In this document: piece after piece, positions 60,780 through 64,000 of the stretch
How the letters are laid out: each line of letters begins with the position of its first letter
How positions within the stretch are numbered: the first letter of the stretch is position 1
Source of the DNA: Muricea muricata
Taxonomy: Eukaryota; Cnidaria; Anthozoa; Malacalcyonacea; Plexauridae
Assembly (NCBI GenBank): GCA_963855995.1
Contig: OY979718.1
Location: 37,215,059 to 37,279,058, forward strand
Length of the DNA: 64,000 nt
Direction: 5' to 3'
The notes under the pieces: model-generated
Databases searched by the model: none
What the model was told of the DNA's origin: nothing
The model's input: only the letters and a program-made list of their open reading frames with translations
Made by a program: the position numbers and the translations under genes

Positions 60780-60900
60780 CGTTATATGTAAACAACGAGT
60801 TTGAGTGTTTCATCAGGGGATCCAAACACGAAAAAACGGTATTGTTTTCGAGTGTTTGGTTCCCCTGATGGAACACGAGAAACGAGTTGTTTACATAACA
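60780..60900. repeat. Foldback hairpin
   Basis: GTTATATGTAAACAACGAG..CATCAGGGGA is mirrored by TCCCCTGATG..TTGTTTACATAAC. Confidence 0.88.
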
Positions 60901-60904
60901 TCTC

Positions 60905-61545
60905 AAACGAAAACATTTCATTGGCCTATGAAAGTAATTTGTTTTGTCTTTGTGAACAATGGTGATAAGTATTCTACTTCCTGCTTTTGTAAGTTAATTT
61001 CTATAGTCCATTGAAAGACAGAAATGTGTAGGGCGTGTAGAATTTATTACGGACCTTGATCATTTGAACATGAGCGAAGAGGGAGTAATTAGAATGAATT
61101 TGTAATTAGAATTTCAGTTATTAGATGAAAACCGTTTTTGAACTAACAACAGTGATGGTATTTGATTTCTAGCGTGTTTCCTTGCGGTATCCAACGTCAA
61201 TCATGAGACGAATTAGGGCGAGTTCATTCGCTAATTTGCTCATGAATTATTAATGAGTTGGAGATATCATGTATCGACATTACTTTGTCAACTAGCATTC
61301 CATAGTTTATCGTTGGAGCTATATACTGTCTCCAAAGCAACATATACTTTCTACTTGATGATCAATCACAGGTTTATGATTGAGTTTAAATCCCCTAAAG
61401 AAGGTGACCACGCCATCAGCTTGTCATTGATAATTCCTTCATATAATACCACATCTTGCTAGCCAATGCATGTTTAGTGTATCTTGAGGCGTTGGAAAAA
61501 AACAGTATCATGTATAAAAAGAAGAATATTTTGTAAGCACAGGTT
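60905..61545. other. No gene seen
   Basis: AT-rich spacer between the hairpins and the Tc1 relic. Confidence 0.35.
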
Positions 61546-61547
61546 GC

Positions 61548-61955
61548 TTATTCCAATGAGGTTGAAAGTGTTCGTTTAGAAATGCGCAATAACTCTAGGA
61601 GTCGATCTTCCCACCATGTTTGATCCGAAATGGTCCTATAACACAATATCATTGATGGCTGGTCAGAATATAACTCCTCCTCTAACGTGCTGCTTACTCG
61701 AACTTGAGGACAATAGTGGGAGAACATCCAGCATTTAGCGATCTCATCTGCTCCCCACAGTACAGTACGACATTCATCAGTGAATATAACATGGGAGAAA
61801 TCTATTTTCCTGTACTTTCTCATCATTTTCAATATTTTAGACTTTTTCTTTCGGGTTGAGAGGTTGCCTTGTCTTGGACGTCTGGGTGGTTGTGGTTGTG
61901 CTCCCAATGGTAAAAAATATTGAATTTTTGACAACCAAAGCTTAAATACCCTCAA
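61548..61955 (-). pseudogene. Tc1/mariner transposase relic
   Basis: The minus strand reads KIDFSHVIFTDECRTVLWG, with the FTDE motif carrying the second catalytic Asp, then AKCWMFSHYCPQVRV. After a frame change, PAINDIVL follows, with a TGA where Trp is expected. Upstream RRPRQGNLSTRKKK and a further open frame at 61942-62172 may be decayed N-terminal parts. The C-terminal D/E region is not recognised. Confidence 0.7.
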
Positions 61956-62174
61956 AAAACCAGCATATATTGAAGACCTTTAGGTCAAATTTATTACACG
62001 GTTGGCTGCAAATATGGTGCAACAATGAATAATTAGACAATAACGAAAGCTGTCTATGAAACGAAATATTGTCAAGTATATTTTTCTCATTGCATTGGAA
62101 AGATAAATAAAATTCACTATGTAACTTCTTTTCTAGAATTTTTGTAACTGTCTTCCTTGTCGAGATATTCAACT

Positions 62175-62559
62175 TGTATATTCAACTTGTCGAGATATTC
62201 ACCTGGATATGTAATGTGATGTCACACGTTGTATCCTTTGCATATTCAAGAATGCAGAATATCTCTAAAAGGAAGGGAGCAGTAAAAATTCTAGAAAAAA
62301 GTGATAGTGTGATTCCAAGGGATCTTTGAAATGTAACCAAGACAATACTTGAAAAATTTTCGTTTCATAGGCACAAGACTTGTTTAGGCTAGAGTGTTGC
62401 AACCGTGCATTGCAATTGCAACAAACAGCACTTTTTTATTGACATTTTAAATTCCACCTTGTTCCTTGTTTCTTTTTTTTTACTTTTCGATGTCTGAAAT
62501 GGGGCTAATAGTGATGTACTTTATTTAAATAAATAGAGTTCGTTAAGAACCCAGACAAA
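62175..62559. other. No gene seen
   Basis: AT-rich spacer; short direct repeat TATTCAACTTGTCGAGATAT at 62166-62200. Confidence 0.35.
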
Positions 62560-62790
62560 TTTGGCCGCAAACGCTCTCAAATTTCACCGCCATGTTTGTT
62601 TTTTTTGTTAAAAAAATTTGCACCCCCGTTTTTCTACGTCAAATTTGATTGGTTTTTCTGTAGTTACAGATTTTTGCACCGTTGTTACAGATTTTTGCAC
62701 CGTTGTTACAGATTTTTGTACTCCTATTCGGGATTAGCTGCATTGAAATTGACCAATCACAGTCCAGATACCTTTCCTTGTATATCATTA
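62560..62790 (+). repeat. Element with the 21-bp minisatellite (copy 2)
   Basis: Three copies of the TTACAGATTTTTGCAC unit (62664-62721), with flanks shared with 27050-27295 (GGCCGC upstream; GACCAATCACAG and CCTTTCCTTGTATAT downstream). Confidence 0.8.
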
Positions 62791-62794
62791 ACAA

Positions 62795-63885
62795 GGAAGC
62801 AATACTGCCATTTTTGTGAATACACATAACAGTATCAGAGTATTATTTTTGTTACGTTTTGTTGGAGCTCTCTTGGGAGTTGGATGAGCAGGTCTCTGGG
62901 GAGTTGCATCGATATTTATGTATTTTTCGTTACGATGTTATATACAGGGAGGGCATGGATAGCAATAATTGTAAAATCGACGTGAGTAATTGAATAACAT
63001 GTGGTGGCAACATGCAAAGGCTCCTGCCTATCAGTACAACGCAACAGTACAATACGTTCACAGACAATTAATTAACTTTTCGGCTGATGAGCCGTGGAGC
63101 TGAGATTAGCTAAGCGCGGCCCTCGCACTTAAGACGTGGCAATATGCAAACTTTTTAAGTCTGTGGAAATACCTTTATTAACACACTTGGAACATAATAC
63201 ACGATCAGCAAACGCAAATTTTATGAGCGATCGCGAGCTTCACAACTTAGTTGTGACAGCATCCGTAATCTAGAACGAAATGCTTGACTCCTTGACGCAA
63301 TGCCCAAATGGTCTCATGATCACGGGCTAGGCAGCATTCGTGCTAAACGAGATGCTATTCCGAACGAATAAATCTTGGAAACGGTTAGACCCAAGATCTC
63401 TTTCTATCGTTACCGGTTCAAAAAGATGCTTCTGATATTTAAAACCAATTGCCAATTGTTTCCATTAAGTTGAAGTCTATTCCAGAGAGACCAGTTCACG
63501 ATGGTCAGGATGACTACGCGGGTTTTGAAATTCTTTGCACGACTTGAGATAGTTTTACCGTCGACGAATTTTCACCCAGATACGTCCGTTACTTTGAGAG
63601 CGTTATAAGCAAAAAGAGCCAGGGGATGAATTTCGTTACTTGAGGCACCCCATCTCTGGTATTCTCGTAACATTCCCCTGGTTCAGCATCACAGCACAAT
63701 GGTACGCAATTCGTTTTTTATTTCTTGAATAATGTTTCCGTTGTGTTTCCACTTCTAGTATACTCATGAAGAACAAAAAAAACGTCCCATTGAATCAAAT
63801 GTTTTACAGCGAAGATTTTATGCGTTATCTATGGAGTGAGTTTTCCCAGCCTCTTGCATTTTCGAGCTAAGCTGTAAAGGGTTTG
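62795..63885. other. No gene seen
   Basis: Less AT-rich than its surroundings but without a recognisable product. Confidence 0.35.
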
Positions 63886-64000
63886 GATAAAACGCGGAAC
63901 CGGAATGACGGAATGGCGGAACGGAACGGAAAAGCGGAACGGAATGGGAATAAAACGCTGAACGGAATGAGGATAAAATGCGGAACGGAATGCGGATGAA
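63886..64000. repeat. GGAACGGAAT-type tandem repeat at window edge
   Basis: Irregular units of GCGGAACGGAATG and GATAAAA recur from about 63890 to the last base, so the array probably continues outside. Confidence 0.8.

Overview
The window looks like nuclear DNA of an invertebrate animal, most likely a cnidarian. The evidence is the AT-rich composition, one gene split by GT..AG introns, and dense non-autonomous DNA transposons, hairpin (foldback) elements, tRNA-derived SINE-like units and remains of Tc1, LINE and KDZ-like proteins. The taxon is an inference; no rRNA, mitochondrial or other diagnostic gene is present. I see no bacterial operons, CRISPR arrays or viral genes.

Only one gene looks intact: a Ras-superfamily GTPase of the RERG/RASL type on the + strand. 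It has four coding exons (49243-49489, 57774-57830, 59194-59267, 59334-59702) that join in frame to 248 residues. Its first intron is 8.3 kb and is full of repeats. Its G3 motif is unusual (DTANT instead of DTAGQ), and it has a long basic/serine-rich N-terminal extension and no CAAX box.

Other coding material is fragmentary or broken. A minus-strand exon with a cysteine cluster like those of KDZ transposases (10433-11098) is split by a 140-bp TTAA element. A minus-strand composite locus (42819-44954) combines a protein-kinase-like part, a MULE-type transposase-like part with a SWIM zinc finger and an AT-hook-like tail; it is broken by frameshifts, a stop codon and a 203-bp hAT5-like element. 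There are also a LINE reverse transcriptase fragment (36903-37570), two Tc1-like transposase fragments (58577-58804 and 61548-61955) and a lone 5' exon of a DUF3504-like protein (53969-54130).

Layout: 1-5063 is a large inverted repeat around tRNA-like tandem units and a perfect GGGCTA array. 5.1-9.4 kb holds degenerate tandem repeats. 9.9-11.1 kb has the KDZ-like exon. 11.6-19.6 kb is a run of datable DNA elements with clear target duplications. 24.4-30.4 kb has long-TIR Tc1/mariner-like elements, hairpins and minisatellite-bearing elements. 30.85-34.97 kb is a second large inverted repeat. 35-39 kb holds tandem repeats, SINE-like units and the LINE. 42.8-45.6 kb is the kinase/transposase locus. 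46.6-48.6 kb repeats families seen earlier. 49.2-59.7 kb is the GTPase gene. 59.9-64 kb has hairpins, a Tc1 relic and an unfinished tandem repeat at the window edge.
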